Assembly: GCA_964346475.1 (NCBI GenBank)
Contig: CAYFUM010000001.1
Span: 47,876 to 111,875, forward strand
Source of the DNA: DTU036 sp964346475
GTDB taxonomy: Bacteria > Bacillota > Clostridia > Peptostreptococcales > Acidaminobacteraceae
Reading direction: 5' to 3'
Length of the DNA stretch: 64,000 nucleotides
The notes beneath the pieces are model-generated. The model worked only from the letters and a program-made list of their open reading frames with translations. It did no database searches and was not told the origin of the DNA. The translations under genes were made by a program, and so were the position numbers. This document shows positions 34,243-42,614 of this stretch, piece by piece (position 1 is the first letter of the stretch; every line of letters begins with the position of its first letter).

Positions 34243-35811
34243 ATGGGTTATTTAGCTCTTTATAGAAAATATAGGCCAGAGGATTTTTATGATTTTGCTG
34301 GCCAGGATGAGATTACAAAAAGCCTGCGCTACCAGGTGAAAACTGGGACCTTTGGTCACAGCTATATTTTTAGTGGTATCCGGGGTACAGGCAAGACCTC
34401 CATGGCCAAGGTCTTTGCCAGGGCTGTCAACTGCCTAAATCCCAAGGAGGGCAATCCCTGTGGGGTCTGTGAGAGCTGTGTCAACTCAAAAAAGGGGCTT
34501 TCCCTGGATGTTGTGGAAATGGACGCCGCCAGTAACAATGGCGTGGACGATATCAGGGAGCTCAGGGAGAATGCCAGATTTCTACCTGCAGGCAGTAAGT
34601 ACAAGGTCTATATAATCGATGAGGTCCAGATGCTCTCCACCAGCGCCTTTAATGCCCTTTTAAAGACCCTGGAGGAGCCGGCCCCCTCGGTGATTTTTAT
34701 ACTGGCAACCACCGAGCTCCACAAGATACCTGAAACCATCCTCTCCCGCTGTATGCGCTATAACTTTAAGCGAATTGAAAGGGAGGCCATGGTGGGCCGC
34801 CTAGCTAAAATCTGCCAGATGGAGGGGGTTAGCTATGAGGATGAAGCCCTGGAGCTCATAGGTGAGCAGGGGGGAGGGGCCCTGAGGGACGCCATAAGCC
34901 TTATGGACAAGGCCTTTGCCATGGCCAGGGGAAACCTGACCCTGGAATCGGTCCAGGAGAGCCTGGGGCTACTGGGAAGGGATAGGACCCACCAGCTACT
35001 CTACAGTCTTCTTTCGGGAAGCCTTGATGAATCCATATCTATCCTGGGAGAGATTCTAAAGGAGGGCAAGGAAGTCTCCATGATTTTCTCTGAGATTATG
35101 TCCTTTCTAAGGGGTATACTCCTTGCTAGGATGATGGATGAGAGGGCCCTTATTTCCTACCTGGGCTACTCCATGGAGAAATATAGGGAGGACTACAGGC
35201 ATCTAAAGGATGAGGATGTCCTGCAGACCCTGGAGGTCTTTGAGGCTGCTTCTAATAAGCTTAGACTCAGCAACCTGCCCAGACTCACCTTGGAAATGGC
35301 TATGATCCAGGCTGCCTCCAGTAGAGCTCTAAAAAGCCAGGTAGAGCTCAAGAAGGTAATTAGCAAAAGACAAATTGAGAGAATTGAAGATGAGGAACTA
35401 CCTGCTGAAGTGATTGACCTATCCCAGGTCCAGCTCTACTGGGAGAGGCTCCTAGCCAGGCTCAAGGAGAAAAACCATGTGGTTATCCTAGCCTACCTAT
35501 CGGCAGCCGTAGTTGAGGACATAGACGAGGAGAAAATCCACCTCTGTTTTGGGCCTGATTACAGGATCCACAGGGACTCCATAATGAAAAGGGACAAGCT
35601 GGATATTCTAAACCCTCTGGTGGAGGAGGTCTTTGGTAGAAAGCTCCTTATTCAAGCCAGGGTCCAGGATGAAACAAGCAATAAGTCCCAGCCTATGGAG
35701 GTAAAAAAGGAAGATCCTCTTCCAGATAAAAAAGAAGAAGAAAGTCAGTCCACCACTGAGATGCTCAGGAGGCTTCTGGGTGAGGACAGTGAGAAACTTG
35801 TTATAAAGTAG
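34243..35811 (+). CDS. dnaX: DNA polymerase III subunit gamma/tau
   Basis: The clamp-loader ATPase. The 522-residue protein has YRKYRPEDFYDFAGQ at the start, Walker A GIRGTGKTS (near 46), the zinc module CGVCESC, Walker B YIIDEVQMLS, SRC sensor text (ILSRCMRYNFKRI) and a tau-like C-terminal half. I see no slippery A-run that clearly makes a short gamma form. GGAGG lies before the ATG. It heads the dnaX-ybaB-recR operon conserved near the Bacillus origin. Confidence 0.96.
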   Translation: MGYLALYRKYRPEDFYDFAGQDEITKSLRYQVKTGTFGHSYIFSGIRGTGKTSMAKVFARAVNCLNPKEGNPCGVCESCVNSKKGLSLDVVEMDAASNNGVDDIRELRENARFLPAGSKYKVYIIDEVQMLSTSAFNALLKTLEEPAPSVIFILATTELHKIPETILSRCMRYNFKRIEREAMVGRLAKICQMEGVSYEDEALELIGEQGGGALRDAISLMDKAFAMARGNLTLESVQESLGLLGRDRTHQLLYSLLSGSLDESISILGEILKEGKEVSMIFSEIMSFLRGILLARMMDERALISYLGYSMEKYREDYRHLKDEDVLQTLEVFEAASNKLRLSNLPRLTLEMAMIQAASSRALKSQVELKKVISKRQIERIEDEELPAEVIDLSQVQLYWERLLARLKEKNHVVILAYLSAAVVEDIDEEKIHLCFGPDYRIHRDSIMKRDKLDILNPLVEEVFGRKLLIQARVQDETSNKSQPMEVKKEDPLPDKKEEESQSTTEMLRRLLGEDSEKLVIK

Positions 35812-35821
35812 GAGGAAAAAA

Positions 35822-36166
35822 TTGGCAAAAAGACGTGGTGGCTATCCGAACATGGGTGGCATGAATATGCAAAGTATGATGAAACAGGTTCAAAAAATGC
35901 AGGAGGATATGCAAAGAGCCCAGGAGGAACTGGAGAAGAAGACCTTTGATGTTTCCCTGGGGGGTGGTGCTCTGAAACTTAAGATGAACGGCAAGAAGGA
36001 ACTTCTAGAAGTTGATATTGATGAGGACCTCCTAGATCCTGAGGAAAAGGATATGTTAGAAGACCTGATAATAAGTGGAATCAATGAGATCTTCAGGCAG
36101 GTCGAAGCCGTCAGTTCCAGCAGCATGGAAAAACTGACAGGTGGCCTTAACATACCTGGATTATAA
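35822..36166 (+). CDS. ybaB: YbaB/EbfC family nucleoid-associated protein
   Basis: A 114-residue DNA-binding protein with MKQVQKMQEDMQRAQEELEKK as its first helix, the GGGALKLKMNGKKELLEVDID strand pair and LEDLIISGINEIFRQVE, all typical of EbfC/YbaB. It is always found between dnaX and recR in Firmicutes, as here. The N-terminus is rich in Gly/Met. It starts with TTG after AGGAGG, and its stop overlaps the recR start by one base (TAATG). Confidence 0.94.
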   Translation: MAKRRGGYPNMGGMNMQSMMKQVQKMQEDMQRAQEELEKKTFDVSLGGGALKLKMNGKKELLEVDIDEDLLDPEEKDMLEDLIISGINEIFRQVEAVSSSSMEKLTGGLNIPGL

Positions 36167-36762
36167 TGGACTATCCAAAGAGCCTGACCAGGCTTATTGA
36201 GGAGCTGGCAAGGCTTCCTGGCGTTGGCAGAAAGACTGCCATCAAGATGGCCTTTAGCCTAATAGATATGAATAAAGAGGAGGCAACAGAGATTGCCAGG
36301 GCCATAGTGGATATGAAAAACAAGCTGGGCCTCTGTGAGAGGTGTCACCATCTTTCCGAGGAAAGCCTCTGCACTATCTGCCAGAATCCCCGTAGGGATA
36401 GCAGTATAATCTGCGTTGTGGATACCCCCAGGGACCTGCTGGCTATAGAAAGGGCCAGGGAATATAGAGGCCTCTACCAGGTGCTCCACGGCAGGATATC
36501 CCCCCTGGAGGGGATTAGGCCCAAGGACCTCTTTATTGATGACCTTCTCCAGCGCCTTGAAGAAGAAGAGATTGAGGAGGTTATCCTAGCCAATGCTCCA
36601 ACCCTGGAGGGGGAGAGCACGGCTATTTACCTCAGCAAGCTCCTAGAGGGTAGGGTTGCAAAAATTACCAGGATAGCCCATGGGGTTCCCATAGGAGGAG
36701 ACCTGGAGTTTGCCGACGAGGTAACTCTACTCAAGGCCATGGAAGGCAGAAAGGCACTCTAG
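36166..36762 (+). CDS. recR: Recombination mediator RecR
   Basis: Helps load RecA at gaps as part of RecFOR. The 198-residue protein has a helix-hairpin-helix (LARLPGVGRKTAIKMAF), zinc finger CERCHHLSEESLCTIC, Toprim domain from ICVVDTPRDLLAIERA, and Walker-like HGVPIGGDLEFADEVTL at the C-terminus. Its stop overlaps the GTG start of the next gene (TAGTG). Confidence 0.96.
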   Translation: MDYPKSLTRLIEELARLPGVGRKTAIKMAFSLIDMNKEEATEIARAIVDMKNKLGLCERCHHLSEESLCTICQNPRRDSSIICVVDTPRDLLAIERAREYRGLYQVLHGRISPLEGIRPKDLFIDDLLQRLEEEEIEEVILANAPTLEGESTAIYLSKLLEGRVAKITRIAHGVPIGGDLEFADEVTLLKAMEGRKAL

Positions 36763-38381
36763 TGGACCTTTATCTTTATCTTTTAATTATTTTTCTGGCC
36801 ATTGCCTATCTTCTTCTAAAGAACATAATAAATAGGAGAAGGGGACTTAGGAAGCTACTGGAGACCAGGAGCCTGGGCTCCAGTAGTTTTAGCCTGGAGG
36901 ATCTGGATACCCACTATAAGGAGAGGCTGGGTCAAATAGAAAAAAGAGCAGTGGATAGTCTGAGCTGGAATGACCTGGAGATGGATGACTTTCTACTAAA
37001 GAACCAGAGTTTTTTCTCAAGCCCTGGAGCCTGCCATGTCTATGAGTCCTTCCACTATTTGGAGGATGAAAAGGCCCTGGAGGCTAGAAAAAGGCTGTCA
37101 AATTTATCTGAGGAGGATAGACTAACTGCCAGCAGGCATCTTTTTTATCTGGGCCGAGATAGGGGGGTTAACCTTCCCTTTTTTATTAGGGAGGCAGGAA
37201 GCCTTCCCCTGTCCTACCTGCTTTTAAATAGCCTCTTTATTTTAGCCCTGGTCGCCATCCTGGTAACCTTTCTATCCAGGGGTTGGGGGCTTATTTTTCT
37301 AGGCATCCTAATCATGATAAATTCCCTAATCTATACCTCATCCAAGGAAAAAATAGCCAAGGAACTCTATAACCTGGACTACTTTCAGAGGATGATAAAA
37401 AGAGCCAGGCTCCTGGTTAAGGAACTGAGCCAGGAGCAGGAGTCCTACAAGGAGGAGCTGGATGAAAGGCTTCAGGCCTTTAAAAGGCTCCGAATTAGGC
37501 CCCTGACCAGCGAGGGGGGAAGTTTAGAGATGCAGTTTGCCAGAGATAGCTTTAACATAATATTTTTAAGCTCCCTACGTCACTACATAAAAACAGTCAA
37601 ACTCCTTGCTAGGAGCAGGGATGAGGCCAGTAGGATAATGGAACTAATTGGGGAGCTAGAACTGGGGCTCTTTGTGGCTAGACTAAGGGAAAACAAGACA
37701 ATGTGTCAGGCGGACTTTAGCCCTAGCAGGTCTTTGAGTTTTAAAGACCTCTACCATCCAGCCCTGGAGGAGCCGGTGCCCGCCACTAGGCAGGACTCCA
37801 GAAGGCTCCTTGTTACAGGTAGCAACGCCTCGGGTAAATCCACCTTTATGAAGTCTATGGCTCTGGGGGTGCTCTTTAGCCAGGTCACGGGCTATGCCTT
37901 TGCAGATGAGTTTAGCCTGAGTCCGGGCTATCTCTATACCTCCATGGCCCTAAGGGATAGCCTGGAAAAAAGGGAAAGCTACTTTGTTACCGAGATAAAA
38001 AGCCTTAAAAGAATAGTGGAGGCAACAGAAAAAGACTTCTGCTACTGCTTTATCGATGAGATTTTAAGGGGGACCAATACCCTGGAGAGGATTGCCTCTT
38101 CATCAACGGTACTGAAGAATCTAGCCAAAAGTGATAGTTGCATCTATGTAGCAAGCCATGACATAGAGCTTACTGAGCTTCTTAGCGGCTATGAGAATGT
38201 CCACTTCAGGGAACACTTTAAGGAGGAGGACCTGGTCTTTGACTACAGGCTCCTGGAGGGTCCCTCGGATACCACCAACGCCATAGACCTGCTTAGGATT
38301 CTGGGTTTTGATGAGAAAATAATAAGGGAAGCCAGGGACAAGGTGGAGTATTTTGTTGAAAACCGGTCCTGGAAGGAGTAG
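36762..38381 (+). CDS. Membrane-anchored MutS-family ATPase
   Basis: A 539-residue protein. An N-terminal membrane helix (3-20) and a hydrophobic pair at about 145-190 precede a coiled lever region and a MutS-type ATPase: Walker A TGSNASGKSTFMKS (near 350), Walker B CYCFIDEILRGTN (near 428), and ASHDIEL as the H motif. The mismatch-recognition domain of MutS is absent. Membrane-linked MutS-like ATPases of this kind are found in several anaerobes, but their function is unknown. The start is GTG overlapping the recR stop; the nuclease-like gene follows after 2 bases. Confidence 0.85.
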   Translation: MDLYLYLLIIFLAIAYLLLKNIINRRRGLRKLLETRSLGSSSFSLEDLDTHYKERLGQIEKRAVDSLSWNDLEMDDFLLKNQSFFSSPGACHVYESFHYLEDEKALEARKRLSNLSEEDRLTASRHLFYLGRDRGVNLPFFIREAGSLPLSYLLLNSLFILALVAILVTFLSRGWGLIFLGILIMINSLIYTSSKEKIAKELYNLDYFQRMIKRARLLVKELSQEQESYKEELDERLQAFKRLRIRPLTSEGGSLEMQFARDSFNIIFLSSLRHYIKTVKLLARSRDEASRIMELIGELELGLFVARLRENKTMCQADFSPSRSLSFKDLYHPALEEPVPATRQDSRRLLVTGSNASGKSTFMKSMALGVLFSQVTGYAFADEFSLSPGYLYTSMALRDSLEKRESYFVTEIKSLKRIVEATEKDFCYCFIDEILRGTNTLERIASSSTVLKNLAKSDSCIYVASHDIELTELLSGYENVHFREHFKEEDLVFDYRLLEGPSDTTNAIDLLRILGFDEKIIREARDKVEYFVENRSWKE

Positions 38382-38383
38382 AA

Positions 38384-39412
38384 ATGAAGATTATTGTGAA
38401 AATCCTCCTGGGAATCCTAGTATTTCTAGGGGCTTTTCTGGGCTTTTTTACCCTGGTGGAGTACAGACCCCAGGATATAGAAGTCCTGGAGCTTTTAGAA
38501 GCTAGGGATCTAGACAAGGATACCCTGAGCCTTCTTAGCTACAACATTGGCTATGGGGCCCTTAGCAAGGATGAAAACTTTTTTATGGATGGTGGAAAAA
38601 AGGTCAGGCCTGATAGTAGGGAGGTCATTAAAGACAACCTAGAGGGAATCCTGACAGAGATAGGGGAGAACCCAGCAGACTTCTATCTGATTCAGGAGGT
38701 AGATAAAAGGGCTAAAAGAAGCTATGGAATAAATGAAGTTGACTTCTTTAAAGAGGGACTGGGCCTGGAGGGAAACTATGTAAGAAACTTTAAGGCTCTC
38801 TATGTACCCTTTCCCCTGCCCACCATTGGCCCAGTGGACTCTGGCCTTCTAAACCTCTCCTCCTACAGGCCTCAGGTGGCCTACAGAAAGAGCCTACCAG
38901 TGCCCTTTAAGTGGCCCGTAAGGACGGTCAATCTAAAGAGGGCCCTGCTGGTGGAGGAGTATGGCATAGAGGGCAGCGATAGGAAGTTTGTCCTGATAAA
39001 CCTCCACCTAGAGGCCTTTGATGATGGCCAGGGAAAAATAGAGCAGAGTAGGGCTCTAATGGCCCTGGCTGAGGACTACTACAAGGAGGGCCACTACGTC
39101 CTTGTAGGAGGAGACTGGAACCAGACCTTTCCAGGAGGGGAGATCTATCCCCAGCTGGATGACAATCTTTGGCAGGCCGGTAGGCTCCTGGAGGAGGAGC
39201 TTCCCCAGGGCTGGAGCTACTCCTCGGATAGTTCTAACCCCTCCTGTAGATCCAATCATGAGGCTTATAAGGGACCAGGCCACCAGGTCTATCTAATCGA
39301 CGGCTATCTCTTAAGTCCCAATCTGGAGGAGGTCTCTGTGGAGACCCTGGACTATGGCTTTACCCATACAGATCATAGCCCTGTTAAACTAGTAGTAAGA
39401 CTCCTAAAATAA
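38384..39412 (+). CDS. Membrane-anchored endonuclease/exonuclease/phosphatase family protein
   Basis: A 342-residue protein with one N-terminal membrane helix (5-25) and an EEP domain facing outside. The catalytic set is complete: SYNIGYGA (Asn), LIQEVDKR (Glu), NLHLEAFDDGQGK (His), GGDWNQTF (Asp/Asn) and FTHTDHSPVK (Asp-His). The family includes DNases, sphingomyelinases and inositol phosphatases, so the substrate cannot be named. It is coupled to the membrane MutS-like gene (2-base gap). Confidence 0.87.
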   Translation: MKIIVKILLGILVFLGAFLGFFTLVEYRPQDIEVLELLEARDLDKDTLSLLSYNIGYGALSKDENFFMDGGKKVRPDSREVIKDNLEGILTEIGENPADFYLIQEVDKRAKRSYGINEVDFFKEGLGLEGNYVRNFKALYVPFPLPTIGPVDSGLLNLSSYRPQVAYRKSLPVPFKWPVRTVNLKRALLVEEYGIEGSDRKFVLINLHLEAFDDGQGKIEQSRALMALAEDYYKEGHYVLVGGDWNQTFPGGEIYPQLDDNLWQAGRLLEEELPQGWSYSSDSSNPSCRSNHEAYKGPGHQVYLIDGYLLSPNLEEVSVETLDYGFTHTDHSPVKLVVRLLK

Positions 39413-39463
39413 TTAATGCTAGAAGCTTCCTACTGGGGTATTAAGAAATAAAAGGAGGCGCAT

Positions 39464-40222
39464 ATGTTTAATTACAAAGACCAGATCGTTGCTGTAGTTG
39501 GCGCTTCCAGTGGCCTAGGTAGGCAGATGGCTAAGGCCTTTGCTAGGGCTGGTGGAGAGCTTGTAATTATGGCAAAGCGTAGGGAAAGACTAGAGGAGCT
39601 AAAGGAAGAAATTGTTGAAGCCGGTGGCAAGGCCCATGTGATAGAAGTTGACGTAATGAAGGACCAGGATATAAAGGATGCAGTGGAAACCATTGTTTAA
39701 AAATTTGGAAAGGTAGATGTCCTGGTTAACTCCGCTGGTTCTGCCATGGGTGGAGCTATAACAGAGATGACCAATGAGGCCTGGGACTTTACCCTGGGCC
39801 TGGACATAACAGCAGCCTTTAAGCTGACCAGGGAATTTGGTGGGGCTATGAAAGATAAGGGCTATGGCAGGATTATCCACATAGCTTCTATGTAAGGTAT
39901 GCTGGCCACCAACCAGCAGCAGGCAGCCTACCACACAGCTAAGGCGGGTGTGATCCAGCTTTCAAGGGCTGCAGCTGCAGAGCTAGCCCCCTATGGAGTC
40001 ACGGTAAACTCCATCTGTCCGGGGTTTTTCCCAACAGAACTCACCGAAGATTCGGTCTTTACCGAGGAATTCCAGGGCTATGTTAACCTTACCGTACCCA
40101 TGCAAAGACTGGGTAGGGATGGAGAGCTAGACTCAGCAGCCCTCTTTCTAGGAGCCAGGGAATCCTCCTATGTGACAGGAATTGCTCTGGCTGTGGATGG
40201 AGGCTGGTCCTCTTCAAAATAG
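39464..40222 (+). pseudogene. Short-chain dehydrogenase/reductase gene with two in-frame TAA codons
   Basis: One continuous frame of 252 residues is broken only by TAA at codon 79 (39698-39700) and TAA at codon 144 (39893-39895). No base is inserted or deleted. On either side the SDR family is clear: GASSGLGRQMAKAFA (NAD(P) site), VDVLVNSAG, IIHIASM (Ser142), YHTAKAG (Tyr156, Lys160) and an ending like other SDRs (VTGIALAVDGGWS). The first stop replaces a codon before KFGKVDV; the second sits where SDRs usually have Tyr after S-M. AAAGGAGG before the ATG is intact. It is a recent pseudogene, or an assembly or basecalling error. Confidence 0.85.
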
Positions 40223-40254
40223 TAGAGCATTAGCAAGGACAAGACTAAAAATTT

Positions 40255-40280
40255 AAGCTAGGGAAATCCCTAGCTTTTTT
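40255..40280. terminator. Bidirectional terminator between the SDR and OYE genes
   Basis: A perfect 9-bp stem AAGCTAGGG/CCCTAGCTT with loop AAAT. T6 follows on the + strand, and an AAATTT-rich flank gives a T-rich tail on the - strand. Confidence 0.88.
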
Positions 40281-40300
40281 AATGACTTTGTTTTAGAGGC

Positions 40301-41287
40301 TTAGGCCTCCTCCATGGCCCTTATTCCCCACTGGGGGTCTAGAAGAAAGGCTCTACCAACCCCTATAAGATCAGCCAGTCCTTCTTCTAGGAGTCTATCT
40401 GCTCCAGATCTAGTGGTGATACCTCCTGTTAGGATAAGGGGGAGGCTGGAGTGTTTTTTTATCTCCCTGGTCAGCTCCCTAAAGTAACCCTGGTCCTGGT
40501 TTATGGGTGGTTTATAGCCGCAAAAGCCACCGGATATATCAAGCAGGTCAAGACCCGAAGCTTCTAAAAGTCTGGAGGCTCCCTCTAAATCACTGGAATC
40601 AGAGCCACCTGGCCTATAGTCACTGGCGCCTAGCCTGAGAGCTAGAGGGAAGTCACCAAGTTTTTTAATTTCCTCTATAAGTTCCAGGTGGAGGCGCAGA
40701 CGATTTTCCAGGTTTTGGGCTCCATAGCTGTCCTCTCTCTTATTGGTCAGGGGAGAATAGAACTGGTTTAAAAGATAGCCGTGGGCGGAGTGGATTTCTA
40801 TCCCATCAAAGCCAGCTGCCAAGGCTCTTTTAACAGCCTCCAGGTAGGTTTTTTTAAAGACCTCTATATCCTCTAAAGTCATCTCTCTAAAGTTGTCCTG
40901 GCTAGAAGCTGGTAGGGCTTCCACATTTCTTGAAACACCCACCACACTGGCCAGTCCATTTTTGGCCTTGGCACCGGCGTGGTTTATCTGGGCAAAGACC
41001 AGGGAACCATTTTTATGGATGGTATCAACCAGGGTTTTTAGCCTGTCAATAGCTCTATCCTCAGCTAGGGAGAGCTGGTTATCACTGGCCCTACCCAGGG
41101 GGTCCATGTAGCAGTGCTCTACTATAACCAAGCCTATGGAGCCAGCCTGGGTAAGTTTGTCATAGTAGTCTATGAGGCTAGCAGTGGCCAGGCCCTCCCT
41201 GTCTGCAGCTCCTGTGGCCATAGGGGGCAGTACCAAACGATTTTTAAGCTTGAGATTTGGAATTTCAAAGGGTGTCTTTAGGTTCAT
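40301..41287 (-). CDS. NADH:flavin oxidoreductase (old yellow enzyme family)
   Basis: A 328-residue FMN-dependent ene-reductase-like protein. It starts KTPFEIPNLKLKNRLVLPPM and has QINHAGAK, GFDGIEIHSAHGYLLNQFYSP (with the substrate-binding His), TNKREDSYG, and LTGGITTRSGADRLLEEG for FMN phosphate binding. It lacks the long C-terminal FeS/flavodoxin-like part of 2,4-dienoyl-CoA reductase. GGAGC-type ribosome site upstream. It is transcribed towards the broken SDR gene. Confidence 0.92.
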   Translation of the reverse strand: MNLKTPFEIPNLKLKNRLVLPPMATGAADREGLATASLIDYYDKLTQAGSIGLVIVEHCYMDPLGRASDNQLSLAEDRAIDRLKTLVDTIHKNGSLVFAQINHAGAKAKNGLASVVGVSRNVEALPASSQDNFREMTLEDIEVFKKTYLEAVKRALAAGFDGIEIHSAHGYLLNQFYSPLTNKREDSYGAQNLENRLRLHLELIEEIKKLGDFPLALRLGASDYRPGGSDSSDLEGASRLLEASGLDLLDISGGFCGYKPPINQDQGYFRELTREIKKHSSLPLILTGGITTRSGADRLLEEGLADLIGVGRAFLLDPQWGIRAMEEA

Positions 41288-41353
41288 AGAAAGCTCCTTT
41301 TCATTTATTTAATAGGATACCAGGCTTTTAAAACAAGTATAGCTAGATTTTTT

Positions 41354-41369
41354 CTTAAGGTCCCTTAAG
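41354..41369. repeat. Inverted repeat, possible operator
   Basis: CTTAAGG-TC-CCTTAAG, two perfect 7-bp arms in the 190-bp gap between the divergent OYE-like and membrane-protein genes. It has no T run, so an operator is more likely than a terminator. Confidence 0.4.
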
Positions 41370-41477
41370 CTCTTCGAGGTCCTGGAATTTACCCCGTTTA
41401 AGTGAGATTTAATTTATTTTTTAGTAAAAGTGTTGGCAATGGGTATTACTAGACTAACAGATTTTTAGGAGGTAGAT

Positions 41478-41990
41478 ATGGATTTTTTAAAAAAACTTGA
41501 AAAGAAAATTATGGAAGTAAATGAATCTCTACCAAAACTACCCGAGGGCTTGGTGGTTTTTCTTGGAGACTGGGCCTGGCTTTTTACAGCTCTATCGGTG
41601 GTTCTGGGGGTCTTAGCAATTTTTGCAATCTTTAGTATTTTGTTTATAGGATCCCTAACCATGTATGGTCTGGGAATAGGAATCTACATCCTGACCCTCC
41701 TGGCTATAATCATTTTTGGCTTTGCAGGCAACCTCCTCACCATCTACCTAAATATAAAGTCTATAAAACCCCTTAAGGCCAAGCTCTACAAGGGATGGCA
41801 GCTCATGCTACTGGCAGGGGTGCTGAACTTTATCTTTGGTGCTCTACAAAATCTTATAGAGGGTGGTATCTCAAGCCTGCTTAAATCAGCAGCTTTATAC
41901 GCTCTTAGCCTCTACTTTATGGCCCAGGTCAGAGATCAGTTTATCCTGGGAGAAGAGCTTAGGGAGCTTGGGGATATAACCAGGGCCTAA
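41478..41990 (+). CDS. Predicted membrane protein, unknown function
   Basis: A 170-residue protein I do not recognise. A charged N-terminus of about 25 residues is followed by three or four hydrophobic segments (about 33-60, 62-92, 105-125, 130-148) rich in Leu, Ile and Gly. The C-terminal tail is acidic. TTAGGAGG precedes the ATG. It is divergent from the OYE-like gene and convergent with the Nudix gene across a shared terminator, so it forms a single-gene unit. Confidence 0.75.
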   Translation: MDFLKKLEKKIMEVNESLPKLPEGLVVFLGDWAWLFTALSVVLGVLAIFAIFSILFIGSLTMYGLGIGIYILTLLAIIIFGFAGNLLTIYLNIKSIKPLKAKLYKGWQLMLLAGVLNFIFGALQNLIEGGISSLLKSAALYALSLYFMAQVRDQFILGEELRELGDITRA

Positions 41991-42022
41991 AAAAGAACCT
42001 CACACCACAGTGAGGTTCTTTT
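41991..42022. terminator. Bidirectional terminator (membrane protein/Nudix)
   Basis: A perfect 13-bp stem AAAAGAACCTCAC/GTGAGGTTCTTTT with loop ACCACA. The A-rich and T-rich outer bases let it serve both convergent genes. Confidence 0.88.
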
Positions 42023-42032
42023 ATACTAATGG

Positions 42033-42614
42033 CTATTTAATTTTCTCATAGAGGGGAAGCTGGAAGAAGGCTCTTAGGATAAAGGCGCTCCTGATGGTGA
42101 CGTCTTCCTTCTCTAGAAGTTCTAGGGCCTTTTTTTTGTCCACAAGTAGAGGAACTATATCCTCGCTGTCCTCCAGGTAGTCCTGGGAAAGGGAGCCAGA
42201 ATACTCTCCAAAGACAGTGTGGACCTTCTCATTGCTAAGACCTATGCTGGTGTAGCGGGGGCCATCAATGCCCAGGGGCCTTAAATCAAGACCTGTCTCC
42301 TCTTTAAACTCCCTGATGGCAGAATCAAGAATCTCCTCGCCATCATCCTGGAGGCCTGCAGGAAAACTATAGACGTAGTGGCCAGCAGCCACCCTAAATT
42401 CCTTTACCATGGCAAGCTGGGTTTTTTCCCTATTCCAGGCAACTATCATGGAGCCATCGGAGTAGACCTGGCCAGAAATTTCCCTTTCCAGCCTGTCCTT
42501 ATCTCCCCTGGAGACGCTCTCCCAGATCCTCTCTTTACCCGATCTATCTTCATAGATGATCTTAAAGGTCTTCAGATAGTCAAGGGGCCCTTCAAGGATT
42601 TCTTTAATCTTCAA
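42033..42614 (-). CDS. Nudix hydrolase (ADP-ribose pyrophosphatase-like)
   Basis: A 193-residue protein with a full Nudix box: G-x5-E-x7-R-E-x2-E-E-x-G, read as GLQDDGEEILDSAIREFKEE then TGL. The text before it (MVKEFRVAAGHYVYSFPAG) resembles ADP-sugar pyrophosphatases. It starts inside the end of the aminotransferase gene (11-base overlap), so the two form an operon on the minus strand. Confidence 0.9.
   Translation of the reverse strand: MKIKEILEGPLDYLKTFKIIYEDRSGKERIWESVSRGDKDRLEREISGQVYSDGSMIVAWNREKTQLAMVKEFRVAAGHYVYSFPAGLQDDGEEILDSAIREFKEETGLDLRPLGIDGPRYTSIGLSNEKVHTVFGEYSGSLSQDYLEDSEDIVPLLVDKKKALELLEKEDVTIRSAFILRAFFQLPLYEKIK

Noticed and set aside
39698..39895. Recoding of TAA in the SDR gene
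   Set aside because: No known bacterial recoding uses TAA in this way, and other genes in the window end normally at TAA, so a pseudogene or sequence error is simpler.
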